NCBI GenBank assembly: GCA_025174535.1
Contig: JALBUN010000017.1
Location: 124,001-188,000, forward strand
Direction: 5' to 3'
Length of the DNA: 64,000 nt
From: Cantharellus purpuraceus
Taxonomy: Eukaryota > Basidiomycota > Agaricomycetes > Cantharellales > Hydnaceae
The translations under genes and the position numbers were made by a program. Of the stretch, positions 1 through 8,687 are shown in pieces (the first letter of the stretch is position 1; each line of letters opens with the position of its first letter). The notes beneath the pieces were generated by a model. That model was not told the DNA's origin, ran no database searches, and saw only the letters and a list, made by a program, of their open reading frames with translations.

Positions 1-99
1 TGGAGACGTGGAAGATGGGGTGTATGGAGCACATGCTTTCTTGGAGACGGAGGGTAAAGGAGTTAGAGCCTGCTTGAGCAATGATTTCGAAAGGACCAA
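1..99 (-). pseudogene. Ty3/Gypsy integrase, C-terminal fragment (distal part)
   Basis: Read on the minus strand, this stretch continues the Gypsy Pol reading frame that stops at 7947. It gives GPFEIIAQAGSNSFTLRL followed by SIHPIFHVS, the conserved C-terminal segment of fungal Gypsy integrases. Joining 7947 onward to this segment, and counting the duplicated CAA once, restores ..EKYLG-PFEII.. in frame, so the 100-7946 element landed inside this codon run. The retroelement is degraded elsewhere and is called a pseudogene. The rest of Pol and the other LTR lie left of the window. Confidence 0.85.
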
Positions 100-665
100 G
101 ACGCTTGTTCGGAATCATGTCAGTATACAATATTCTGATGTATATGAGATATACATCAGAATTTCAATGATACATAAAGCCAGGGAGTTACAATTTGGAT
201 ATCTTAAAAGATTTCGGATGTGTGAAATTTTCATAAATATAAACATATATTCTATATTTTAATAAACTTTTAAAGATAAGACATTTGGTTGAGATGAACA
301 TAATTATTTACATGGATATAATAGGAATGTATGTATTAATATAATTGGTATTATATAGGGTATTTAGATATACAAATACCAGGTGGGGATTAAAGATAGT
401 TCAAATTATGTTATAAGTATTGTATAAGAAAGAATCAATGATATTTGGATGTTCCTTCAAGAGAGTTGCCACCACTAAATCAGGAAAAAAAGAATTATTT
501 TTGAGAATTATGCCAAAATATCAAAATATGTTTTAATCTAGTATATTGTGTAAAATTTGAGAATCATGTTGAAATATGAAAATAAGTTTGAATTGAAGTG
601 TATTGTATAAAATTTGAGGAAAATAGGTTGTACATACGTATTTGTTGTATTTCTGAATAAGCGTC
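100..665 (+). repeat. 566 bp terminal direct repeat, left copy
   Basis: Starts GACGCTTGTTCGGAA and ends TTCTGAATAAGCGTC, so the repeat itself has about 15 bp imperfect inverted ends. It reads identical to 7381-7946 by eye. A perfect hairpin lies near the left end: 14 bp arms at 132-145 and 149-162 with a 3 nt loop. The left side has the CAA duplication but the right side (TTA) does not match it, so this copy was not inserted on its own. No coding capacity was seen; the short ORF across the left edge is chance. Confidence 0.85.
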
Positions 666-1204
666 TTAGGAAAGTCTTGGAAACAAACACCTTTAATGCA
701 GTGAAGCTATTTTTAAAACAAAGTAACTTAGTTAGGGCATAGTGGTAGATAATCTTGTTCTAACATAAGACTGTATGACTATCCCTCGTACTTTAGGGTG
801 CAATACCATCAGATTTTCCATCCAAAGTGGTGGAAAATAATGATCCTGCTCCATACTAGTATATAACTCTGTTAATTTCTGTTCCAGAAGTGTGCCATCA
901 GTACATCTGTATAAAGTCAGTGATTGGAACCTTGATATTTATAAAGGAACTTACCTCAGAAACAAATCATGGAGGGATCCTATCCGAGATATATACCAAT
1001 CATTAACTCTTCTATCAAACTCTATCTTGCATTGAAGCATAAAAGAGAGCATCTTCATAATGCTTATAACATAAAAACATAATAATCATTTTATTAAGAA
1101 AGCAAGATGTATATATCTACTGCCTATACAAAATATCAAATGTTCAGAAAAAATGATTATTATGTTTTTTCATTTCTGTTTTATAAGCAGAGAGGGATTT
1201 GAAA

Positions 1205-2418
1205 ATGCCACAAATCTTTGAAGATATAAAAGCAATCAAAGGCTGGATAAGTGACAATGATGCACTGATAAAAGCTATGGCAAGTCAAATGGAAGTAAAA
1301 GATGAATTAATATCTGATCTTATAAATGTCAAGTCTTGGATGAGTGAAAAGGATAGGCAGATCACTATGCTTGAACAACAGGTTAATTCCCAGAGTCAGG
1401 AAATTCAGGTGCTTAAGAAACAGGTTGAGGAAAAAAATACAATTATAACTACTTTGACAGACAGGAAAGAGAATTTAGATGAATGGATGAGTGAAATGAA
1501 TGATATTGTATCAGGATTTGGAACAGATATTCATAAACTTCAGAGACAGGTTAATAGGTGTGTTGCCACAATATCAGACCATGGAACAGATATTCATCAA
1601 CAGGTCAATACACATAATGCAGAGAATCTTATATTGGACTATAGAACAGATATTCATAAACTTCAGAAACAGGTTAATAGATGTATTGCAACAATATCAG
1701 ACATTGTGGAATGGAAATCTGAAGTGCATGAGTGGATTGTAGAAACAGATGATACTGTAGTGGAACTTGGAACAGACATTAATAAACTTCAGAAACAGGG
1801 TGATAAATATAAAGCAATAATATCTGAGATTGTTGACTGGAAATTTGATATGAATCACTGGGCTGGAAAACAAGAACAGGAGGTAACAAGGTTACAGGAA
1901 AATGGTACCAGAAAGGTGACATTTAAGATAGTGAAAAGAGGTGTAGACTATATACTTATAGACTCAGATCAGTCTTGTAGACTAAATAGAATGGAATTAT
2001 TCATAAATGGTGAGCCTAGAAAACTATCTACAATATATACTAGAAAGAATGAAATGTCATCATATGACGTAGATGGTAATAGGATTAATTTTCAAACATG
2101 GAAGCAAGGAATGACTCAAGGTTTAAGGCATCAAGAAAAAGGTCTAATGAACGATCTCAAACTCCTAGTTCAAGGCATCAAGAAAAAAGGTCTAAGGAAC
2201 GATCTGATTCAGACTCTGATCAATCTGATTCAGACTCTGATCAATCTGATTCAGACTCTGATCAATCTGATTCAGACTCTGATCAATCTGATTCAGACTC
2301 TGATCAATCTGATTCAGACTCTGATCAATCTGATTCAGACTCTGATCAATCTGATTCAGACTCTGATCAATCTCAAATTCCTAGTTCAAGAAAAAGATGT
2401 AGAGGGAGAACCCAGTAA
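1205..2418 (+). CDS. coiled-coil cargo ORF with acidic/Ser-rich repeat tail in a shifted frame
   Basis: The first frame, from ATG 1205, gives a long amphipathic coiled coil with at least four diverged repeats of the type GTDIHKLQ.QVNRC.ATISD, then a short non-coiled segment containing GVDYILIDSDQSCRLNRMEL. From about 2098 a second frame encodes a basic/Ser region followed by eight DSDSDQS repeats and stops at 2418. The original frame instead reads through the repeats as LIQTLIN and stops at 2476. The shifted frame looks like the natural tail, so either a frameshift, an unseen intron or programmed frameshifting joins them. I do not recognise the family. A structural or DNA-binding partner of the transposase is only a guess. 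Confidence 0.55.
2206..2373 (+). repeat. 21 bp tandem repeat, 8 copies (DSDSDQS)
   Basis: Eight perfect or near-perfect copies of a 21 bp unit (gattcagactctgatcaatc plus t) that encode an acidic heptapeptide in the frame of the tail ORF. A length that is a multiple of three keeps both overlapping frames open. It is a replication-slippage type of array and likely length-polymorphic. Confidence 0.9.
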
Positions 2419-2432
2419 TGTAAGCCTCCGAA

Positions 2433-3214
2433 GACGTAGGATACAAGGTCACCTTGGAGTGAATGGCTGTCCATGAGCAGTCTAATGATGTCCCTATCTG
2501 TCGTTTCATTTCTCCATGATTTCCCCTTTAGTAGCTCAACTTCACACGCTTCATCAGCTGGCTTGATCAGCATTTCTTGCATCATTTGCTCCTCATATTG
2601 TGTCGTTGTGCCCTGGGAATTTGTATATAAAGGGCGCTAGTTTTTGCCTTTGGAATCAAAAAACAAGTTTTCAGCCAACGCTCTAAGTCTACACTCTACA
2701 TCACAATCCATCATCTCTACACTGAGGTAAAACACCTTGGTTCAACGATCAGATTTCCCTCCGCCACCGAGAGGTTGCTTCTCCTGAAACCAGCTTTCAC
2801 GTACCTCCCAACCGGGCTCCGCATTGTCATCCAGTCACAGAGCACAATCAGCCATCGGGACCGACCTTTTGCTCCCATCCTCATCCAACCACAGAGCACT
2901 ATCCCACTTCCCTGTTACGTACCCCTCGCCCTGATTGATCTTTGGAGTGCTGAACAACTGCGTTACACACCGTCTGCTTGCTAGGACCATTGCACGCAGG
3001 CTTATAGGATCTATTCCATAAGCGAACTGACACCGAGTGACATCATCGGGCTGCTCAAGGACAACGATTCAATTATCTGGTACACCATGCCGCTGCAAAG
3101 TCTCACCTACTGTCTGCTCAGTAAGTGCATCATTATCAACCCTCACAGCCAAAAGGCTGTCCTTTGATAATGTGATCAAACTGCTCCTGACAAGGTGACC
3201 TTCCATCCGACGTC
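2433..3214. mobile_element. nested ~780 bp element with 24 bp inverted ends
   Basis: The left end at 2433-2456 and the reverse complement of the right end at 3191-3214 match at 21 of 24 positions, sharing GACGT and AAGGTCACCTTG. The interior has a TATA-like box (tatataaa near 2624) but no credible gene. It lies directly after the acidic-tail ORF and before the next cargo ORF. No target duplication is obvious. It could be a nonautonomous DNA element, or part of the large element's own intergenic DNA. Confidence 0.45.
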
Positions 3215-3524
3215 ATTACCATGATATGATAATATCCAATCGGCTGGTACACCTATTTAGCTATGCAGCAAAGAATTTGGAATGAAAGACTGGCAAGATA
3301 GGAAACAAGGAACTGGTAGAAGAATGATAGATGAAAGGACAGGGAATTCTGTATGGGACTTTGTTGTAGTATTCAGAACGAGTGCATGCATCTGGCTATT
3401 GACAACTTTAGAAAATATATATAATTCAATTTATAAATATTAGATAAAAATATGGACATTCTGCTCTTCAGAACTATGCACATATCTAGTAAATAAATTT
3501 TATATATCCTTCTTTATTGACATC

Positions 3525-4016
3525 ATGGGTAAAGATAAGAAGTGCAATGATTGGAGTTCTCATGATCTTTGGGATTATGGTATAATGGTTGACACACAAT
3601 GGACTAAACAGTTTTTTGAGACAGATTTTAGAGATATTACTTTAGATACTGATGATGAGATCCTCAGTTTTGATTACAAAAAAGATGATGTGAAATGTTT
3701 AAAGGAGTCTTCAAGAAAATTTTTACATACTTAGATAAGGAAGAATAAGGGAAAAAGTGCTTTAGAGGAAATGACAATACCTTGCATTCAAACATCGAGA
3801 AAAGTCCCCCAGTTTTACCTAGTAACTGTTACAAGAGAGCTTGATCATGCTATCACAGAAGGGTTGTTTTCAGAAGTGATAACAAATGTAAGGTGTTGTT
3901 TTCCTGTAACAGTAACAGGTATGAAACATATTAATAGTAGAAAGAATGTTCTACAGTGTTTTGAAGCATTTAAGAAGTTTGTAGATATACTTGATAGGAA
4001 ATTAGATGAGAAATAA
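3525..4016 (+). pseudogene. cargo ORF split by one in-frame TAG
   Basis: Two open stretches, 3525-3734 and 3771-4016, are in the same frame and are separated only by a TAG at 3732-3734, so they are best read as one product of about 163 codons. The N-terminal half is acidic, with DLWDYGIMVDTQWTKQFF. The C-terminal half contains VPQFYLVTVTRELDHAI and FKKFVDILDRKLDEK. I do not recognise the family. The stop could be a C-to-T change in a CAG (Gln) codon or a readthrough site. Confidence 0.45.
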
Positions 4017-4054
4017 TGAGTTTTGAAAATTAATATATAATAACCAGAGACACC

Positions 4055-4234
4055 ATGTTGAATATACCCGAGATTGGTGATAAGGTATCATTTATCAATG
4101 CAAGAACACAAATGACAGTGACAGGTATTGTTACATTAGTAACTGGCACTTTGTCAGATGACACTTTGCTAATAACTGTTACTTATGATGACAATGAGAT
4201 TCAGCTACCACTATGTGCACTACAACAAGTATAA
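4055..4234 (+). CDS. small 59 aa cargo protein
   Basis: Too short for a typical ORF cutoff. The ATG is at 4055 in the context caccATG and the stop is TAA at 4232-4234. The peptide starts MLNIPEIGDKVSFINA and continues with alternating hydrophobic strands (VTGIVTLVTG, LLITVTYDD), which suggests a small beta-barrel fold of the SH3/Tudor kind. It sits between two other ORFs on the same strand inside the transposon. The fold assignment is inference from pattern only. Confidence 0.4.
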   Translation: MLNIPEIGDKVSFINARTQMTVTGIVTLVTGTLSDDTLLITVTYDDNEIQLPLCALQQV

Positions 4235-4526
4235 GATAAATCAGATAAGTGAATATGCAATATTTTTATTCACTCAAATGAAGGCATGTGTGGTGATAGT
4301 GAAAAATTCAAATTACTTGGAAGTGCAATCATATAACTACTACATCTGTAGTTACAGATTGTAAGGATATTAAATGTCCTAAGAGCTCTGAACATTCAAA
4401 AATACTCATCATGATACTAATGGTACTTATTGTTGTGTGAACAAAAGTTCAAATCTTGAAATTATCCAAGTGAAAATAGATGAAAAATGTTGTGAGTGTA
4501 GAAACTAGGACTTTTAAATCAACTCC
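4235..4526. other. gap between cargo ORFs
   Basis: AT-rich spacer between the plus-strand cargo ORFs and the minus-strand ORF that ends at 4527. It has no open frame of note and no terminator-like structure that I could recognise. Confidence 0.5.
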
Positions 4527-5177
4527 TTATGAGGATTCTTTGAACATCTGATTTCTTATACTTTGGAATATAATGTCAATAGCATTAGAACACTCTTCAA
4601 ACTGAGCTTCTATGCTGTATCCAGAGGAAGGATATACAACAATTGAAACACCCTGATTGTTATTGGTGGTTTCATATAATTTTAACCTACCATCCTTAGT
4701 TATGATCATACCATAGATTGTGATTTTACTTTTCTTGAAAACTCTCTGCTGTTGTTTCAATGCAACAACCATTGATGTAACCAAATTGTTATACACATCA
4801 CAGTTCTTACAAGTTTCCCCAGCAATAGAAATATCACACTTCTTGCCAGTTTCTCTAGCAATAGAAATATTACAACTAGGCAGATTATCCTGTTGCATGG
4901 TTTGCAGACTTGACATACAATGATTTTGTTGAATCCAGGTTGAATTACTTATTTCATTGCCCTTTTCAATCATCTTATTGTACAGTGCTTCTGGTGTTTT
5001 ATCTCTTTCCTGAGAAACCAATCCAGCTGGAAAGAAGTCCTTTGGGGGATTTCTTAATCTGAATTTTATGTAGATGGTGTCAGAGTCTATATACAAAGGA
5101 TTTTCATCATCCTCTGGTTCTTTTTTAACAAAGACAGTAGATATTTTACTAACAACTTGCTTAGAGACAGACAACAT
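4527..5177 (-). CDS. cargo ORF, 216 aa, unrecognised
   Basis: A single open frame on the minus strand, opposite to every other cargo ORF in the element. The N-terminal third contains KKEPEDDENPLYIDSDTIYI. The middle has an internal duplication (CNISIARETGKKCD, then CDISIAGETCKNCD). The C-terminal part, KITIYGMIITKDGRLKLYE then GVSIVVYPSSGYSIEAQF, looks like a folded alpha/beta domain. No signal peptide or membrane segment was seen. The paired cysteines could bind metal, but the pattern is not a known finger. Family not recognised. Confidence 0.55.
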   Translation of the reverse strand: MLSVSKQVVSKISTVFVKKEPEDDENPLYIDSDTIYIKFRLRNPPKDFFPAGLVSQERDKTPEALYNKMIEKGNEISNSTWIQQNHCMSSLQTMQQDNLPSCNISIARETGKKCDISIAGETCKNCDVYNNLVTSMVVALKQQQRVFKKSKITIYGMIITKDGRLKLYETTNNNQGVSIVVYPSSGYSIEAQFEECSNAIDIIFQSIRNQMFKESS

Positions 5178-5273
5178 AGCTTCATAGAATAAATATTATT
5201 TAATTTAAAATTCAATTATCAAAAAAATGAACATATTTTTGTTTTACTGTAATATAAGAGTATCTTAGTCAAA

Positions 5274-5474
5274 ATGCCCTCAGACCAGCAAAAACGCACA
5301 AAGGAGCAAAAAGAGAAAGAGCAAAAAGAGAAAGAAGAAAAAGAGCTTCAGCAACTTAAAATGTGGAATGATCAAAGGGACAGAGCATATAATAAGTTGA
5401 TGGACAATCATTGGAATTTTCTATACACAAAGTGGCCTGTCTTAGAACACAAAAATATCATAGAACAAAACTAA
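5274..5474 (+). CDS. small charged helical ORF, 66 aa
   Basis: Starts ATG 5274 and reads as a highly charged Lys/Glu/Gln helix (QKEKEQKEKEEKELQQLKMW) followed by DNHWNFLYTKWPVLEHKNII. It may be a stand-alone small protein or a detached N-terminal exon of the transposase that follows. The two are separated by about 20 nt with stops in the transposase frame. Confidence 0.4.
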   Translation: MPSDQQKRTKEQKEKEQKEKEEKELQQLKMWNDQRDRAYNKLMDNHWNFLYTKWPVLEHKNIIEQN

Positions 5475-5496
5475 AAGATATGAATGACATGGATGA

Positions 5497-6748
5497 TGTA
5501 AAAAAGTAGTATATAACAAGCTTGGACCAATACCAGTATTTTTCTTTCTTGTGGTATTGTTTTCAGTTGAAGAACATTCTACACCTTATAGAGAGATAGA
5601 AAAAGGCTTGTTAGTACTATATCATCTACTCAAAGGTCCTACTTATGAATAAATAGGAAATTTCATGCCATCAAGTAGCTTTTATGATGTTCATAAGGAA
5701 TTTTATGGTCGTCTGCATCATCTTAACTTTGATCTAGATAAACAAGTTACTGATTAACTGCGTACAATGTTCTCAAATATAATAATAAGGATATTATCAG
5801 CTCTTATAAAGAATCCTCCAAAAATGGAATCAGTGACATTACTTCTTGATGGTCATGATACAAGAGGAATTTTGATTGGATCGACATCTGAAGAGGGGTA
5901 CTCACATAAATTTAAAAAGGCAGGATTTCGTACTCAAGTATGCATTGACATTAATCAAATGGTTCTATTCACCTCACCTTCATTGGCATGTAAACTAAAT
6001 CCTGATGCAAAAATGTTTGTAGAGATGGCTGTATGGAATAAAATAGATAAGAATGATCAGATAGGCTTTGATGGAGCTTATCCATCTGCTATTCCAGAAG
6101 TAGTAAAGGCAAGTATATTAAAGCCTAAGAACTTCTTTTATCCTTTTCGGAAGCCAAAAAATGTTGAACTTAAACCTGAAGAAAAGATTTTTAATAAGAA
6201 GTTTGGTGCCTTTCGTTCAACAGTAGAAGCATTCTTTGGAGGGTTTGCAATATTGTTTGAAAAATTTGATAATAAGAGATCTATTAGAACTACAAATCCT
6301 GCTGTCTTTAATCTGGAATTAAAGGTAGCATGTCTATTATGGAATATTAAGAAATTTGTAGAACTACGTAAGATCAAACCATCCCCTTATCATGAAAAAT
6401 GGTGTGAACAATATTTTGATTACCCTGAGGAAGAGGACCCAGATATTGAGCCACCCAGATCATTACTGGAAAGAGCAGAAGATGTTGACAAGATGACTCT
6501 ATCTCAACAACGACTATTAGAAAGATGTGAGTATGATGTGGAGATGCATTATGAGACTGAAAATGAAGTAGAACAAATAATAAGGCAAAGAAAAAGGAAA
6601 GTACGTAGAATATTTAGTTAAATGGAAATGTTATGCAGAGAAAACTTGGGAAGCAACATCAAGCTTTAAATCTACAGAATGTATTAAAGAGTATTGGAAA
6701 GACAATAGTAATAATATTATTGTATACCTATGCTACATTCAACTGTAA
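5497..6748 (+). pseudogene. Harbinger/IS5-like DDE transposase with C-terminal chromodomain (broken)
   Basis: From the ATG at 5767 the frame contains LLLDGHD, FDGAYP and FRSTVEAFFGGF. These give a D-D-E triad at about residues 28, 102 and 154, with the R..VE..F context typical of DDE_Tnp_4/Harbinger nucleases. The same frame continues upstream to about 5497 with credible sequence but two TAA codons (5650, 5755), both where Gln fits. At about 6590 the frame shifts, and the next frame gives YVEYLVKWKCYAEKTWEAT then ECIKEYWKD, a chromodomain core whose first strand (EVEQII) lies in the previous frame. The stop is at 6746-6748. It would cut and join the element's ends; the chromodomain would direct insertion to modified histones. 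As read it is broken in three places. Confidence 0.7.
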
Positions 6749-6803
6749 ATTTTTTTCCCAGAATAAAATTGAATATTTGTATGTTTTATACTTATAGGTA
6801 TCT

Positions 6804-7301
6804 ATGGAGACTGATCCATTACTGAAACAGCGTCTCAATCAACAGTTTTACCAAAAGCCTTTTCACAGCAATCCACACCGGCTAGCTAATTGTACAACGT
6901 GTGACTGGTACCCCTTTGGGCAGTATCTGGACCGTTCATATGCTGAAGGTGAAGTGTTCCAGCTTTCAAAGTATCCTCATATCAAATATGTATTTCTTGG
7001 TCTACAACCTGATAAAATAGGCTATAATGAAAGTGATCCTATTTTTGTAGCAGAATTTGCAGGTTTTCTGAATAAAACCAACAGATTTGTAAGTGGTTCT
7101 GATCCAACCTCTGGATATGCACACATTATAACCACACATGTGAATCAGGCGTTTGTTAGACAGCCAGGCCCAGATATAAATAGGCAGAAACTATATCTTG
7201 GCCGTACAGTGCACATGATCTACATAACTAGTATTGGTATACTATTGGCTTTGCTGTGTTGGACAGTGTCCAGACATACCAATGAAGATAAGAATTCATA
7301 A
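6804..7301 (+). CDS. cargo ORF, 165 aa, predicted C-terminal membrane anchor
   Basis: An intact open frame from ATG 6804. The N-terminal part is soluble and Cys/Trp-containing (NCTTCDWYPFGQYLDRSY). The C-terminus has a hydrophobic span, MIYITSIGILLALLCWTV, followed by a short charged tail, as in tail-anchored proteins. It is the last ORF before the right direct repeat. Family not recognised. A membrane-anchored protein is unusual cargo for a cut-and-paste transposon. Confidence 0.55.
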   Translation: METDPLLKQRLNQQFYQKPFHSNPHRLANCTTCDWYPFGQYLDRSYAEGEVFQLSKYPHIKYVFLGLQPDKIGYNESDPIFVAEFAGFLNKTNRFVSGSDPTSGYAHIITTHVNQAFVRQPGPDINRQKLYLGRTVHMIYITSIGILLALLCWTVSRHTNEDKNS

Positions 7302-7380
7302 TGGCATGTCTAAATCTATGGAGAAAGAAGCTTGTTGATGATATAAGGTGATGATTTTTGTTTTTAAAATGACCTCCCTA

Positions 7381-7946
7381 GACGCTTGTTCGGAATCATG
7401 TCAGTATACAATATTCTGATGTATATGAGATATACATCAGAATTTCAATGATACATAAAGCCAGGGAGTTACAATTTGGATATCTTAAAAGATTTCGGAT
7501 GTGTGAAATTTTCATAAATATAAACATATATTCTATATTTTAATAAACTTTTAAAGATAAGACATTTGGTTGAGATGAACATAATTATTTACATGGATAT
7601 AATAGGAATGTATGTATTAATATAATTGGTATTATATAGGGTATTTAGATATACAAATACCAGGTGGGGATTAAAGATAGTTCAAATTATGTTATAAGTA
7701 TTGTATAAGAAAGAATCAATGATATTTGGATGTTCCTTCAAGAGAGTTGCCACCACTAAATCAGGAAAAAAAGAATTATTTTTGAGAATTATGCCAAAAT
7801 ATCAAAATATGTTTTAATCTAGTATATTGTGTAAAATTTGAGAATCATGTTGAAATATGAAAATAAGTTTGAATTGAAGTGTATTGTATAAAATTTGAGG
7901 AAAATAGGTTGTACATACGTATTTGTTGTATTTCTGAATAAGCGTC
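7381..7946 (+). repeat. 566 bp terminal direct repeat, right copy
   Basis: Same orientation and apparently the same sequence as 100-665, including the 14 bp-arm hairpin and the GACGC/GCGTC ends. It is followed by CAA (7947-7949), matching the bases before the left copy. The bases before it (CTA) do not match, so the two copies share one target duplication. Confidence 0.85.
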
Positions 7947-8515
7947 CAAGATATTTCTCCAATAGTTTCTTGGAAGGTCTTGTAGTATGTATGCTGTCAG
8001 ATTTGACGAAAACCTTGTCTCCAACCTTGAAGTCCAGAGCCAGAGATCGACGGCGGTCAGTGGAGGTGGAGTAATGGAGTTGGGCATCAGAGATGGTCTT
8101 TTGGAGATGCTGGTGGAGTTCATGGAGATCCACAGTGAAGTCTCGAGCTCTTGAAGAAGTGAGGTCTCGTTCTGGATGTACAGAGATGTTTGGGTGGTAA
8201 CCCTTGTTGGCAAAGAATGGAGATAAGCCAGTAGTGGCGTTCGGAGCATTATTATACACAAATTCTGGGAGTGGGAGTAAGTCAGACCAGTTGTCCTGTT
8301 GGTAGTTGCAATAGACTTGGAGGTACTGTTCCAAAGTCTGGTTCATTCGTTCAGTTTGTCCATCGGCTTCTGGATGGTATCCGGAGGTGAAGTGGAATTT
8401 AATGTCCAAGGCCTTTCTGAGGGTTCAGAAGAAAGAGGACACGAACTCCATACCTCAGTTGGAGGTAATGTGTATGGGAACTGGTTTTCCCTTAAAAAAA
8501 GATCTTGTTTAAAGT
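7947..8515 (-). pseudogene. Ty3/Gypsy integrase core, degraded
   Basis: The minus strand encodes HFTSGYHPEADGQTERMNQ, then LPEFVYNNAPNATTGLSPF and KVGDKVFVK, the second half of a Gypsy integrase core and its GPY-like C-terminus. Upstream, two Arg codons have become TGA (CGA to TGA), and the conserved acidic residue of the ITSDRG-type motif reads as Asn. Around 8515 the frame jumps directly into gag-like sequence, so protease, reverse transcriptase and RNase H are deleted. The distal end continues at 1-99 beyond the inserted transposon. Confidence 0.85.
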
Positions 8516-8687
8516 CCCGAAACTGTACAATTTCGCTTCATGGCCTTAAAATATCAGCATATATCTGCTGCTTTCTCTTGATTCAGGGCCATTCAAATAT
8601 TCTCTATTTTTTCATATTTTTTTCAGGAATTTTCCATGCAGAAATGAGTCTATAAACTTATTGTTCTGCTGGGTGAAGTTTTGGGAC
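8515..8687 (-). pseudogene. Gypsy gag fragment, inner part
   Basis: The minus-strand reading contains NFTQQNNKFIDSFLHGKFL, with stops further on. It fits the gag segment after the N-terminal fragment at 9903-10053. The bases TTGGGAC at 8681-8687 recur at 9903-9909 on the other side of the intervening LTR-like insertion. Confidence 0.5.

Larger units (their letters stand above)
100..7946 (+). mobile_element. 7.85 kb complex DNA transposon with long direct terminal repeats
   Basis: The unit is bounded by GACGCTTGTTC at 100 and GAATAAGCGTC at 7946 and flanked by the 3 bp direct duplication CAA at 97-99 and 7947-7949. Removing the element and one CAA restores the Gypsy integrase frame. The first 566 bp (100-665) recur as a direct repeat at 7381-7946. 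The 6.7 kb core (667-7380) has weak inverted ends, TAGGAAAGTC against TAGGGAGGTC. It encodes a Harbinger/IS5-like DDE transposase with a chromodomain and several unrecognised ORFs. The 3 bp duplication fits PIF/Harbinger elements. Long direct repeats resemble LTRs, but no reverse transcriptase is present. Base composition is far more AT-rich than neighbouring host genes. Confidence 0.8.

Noticed and set aside
8..262. Short plus-strand frame across the left edge of the transposon
   Set aside because: It crosses the insertion junction and runs into the 566 bp repeat; the minus strand holds the real integrase frame.
2098..2476. LIQTLIN repeats as a real protein tail
   Set aside because: This frame only reads the 21 bp DNA repeat out of phase; the DSDSDQS frame fits a natural acidic tail and stops cleanly at 2418.
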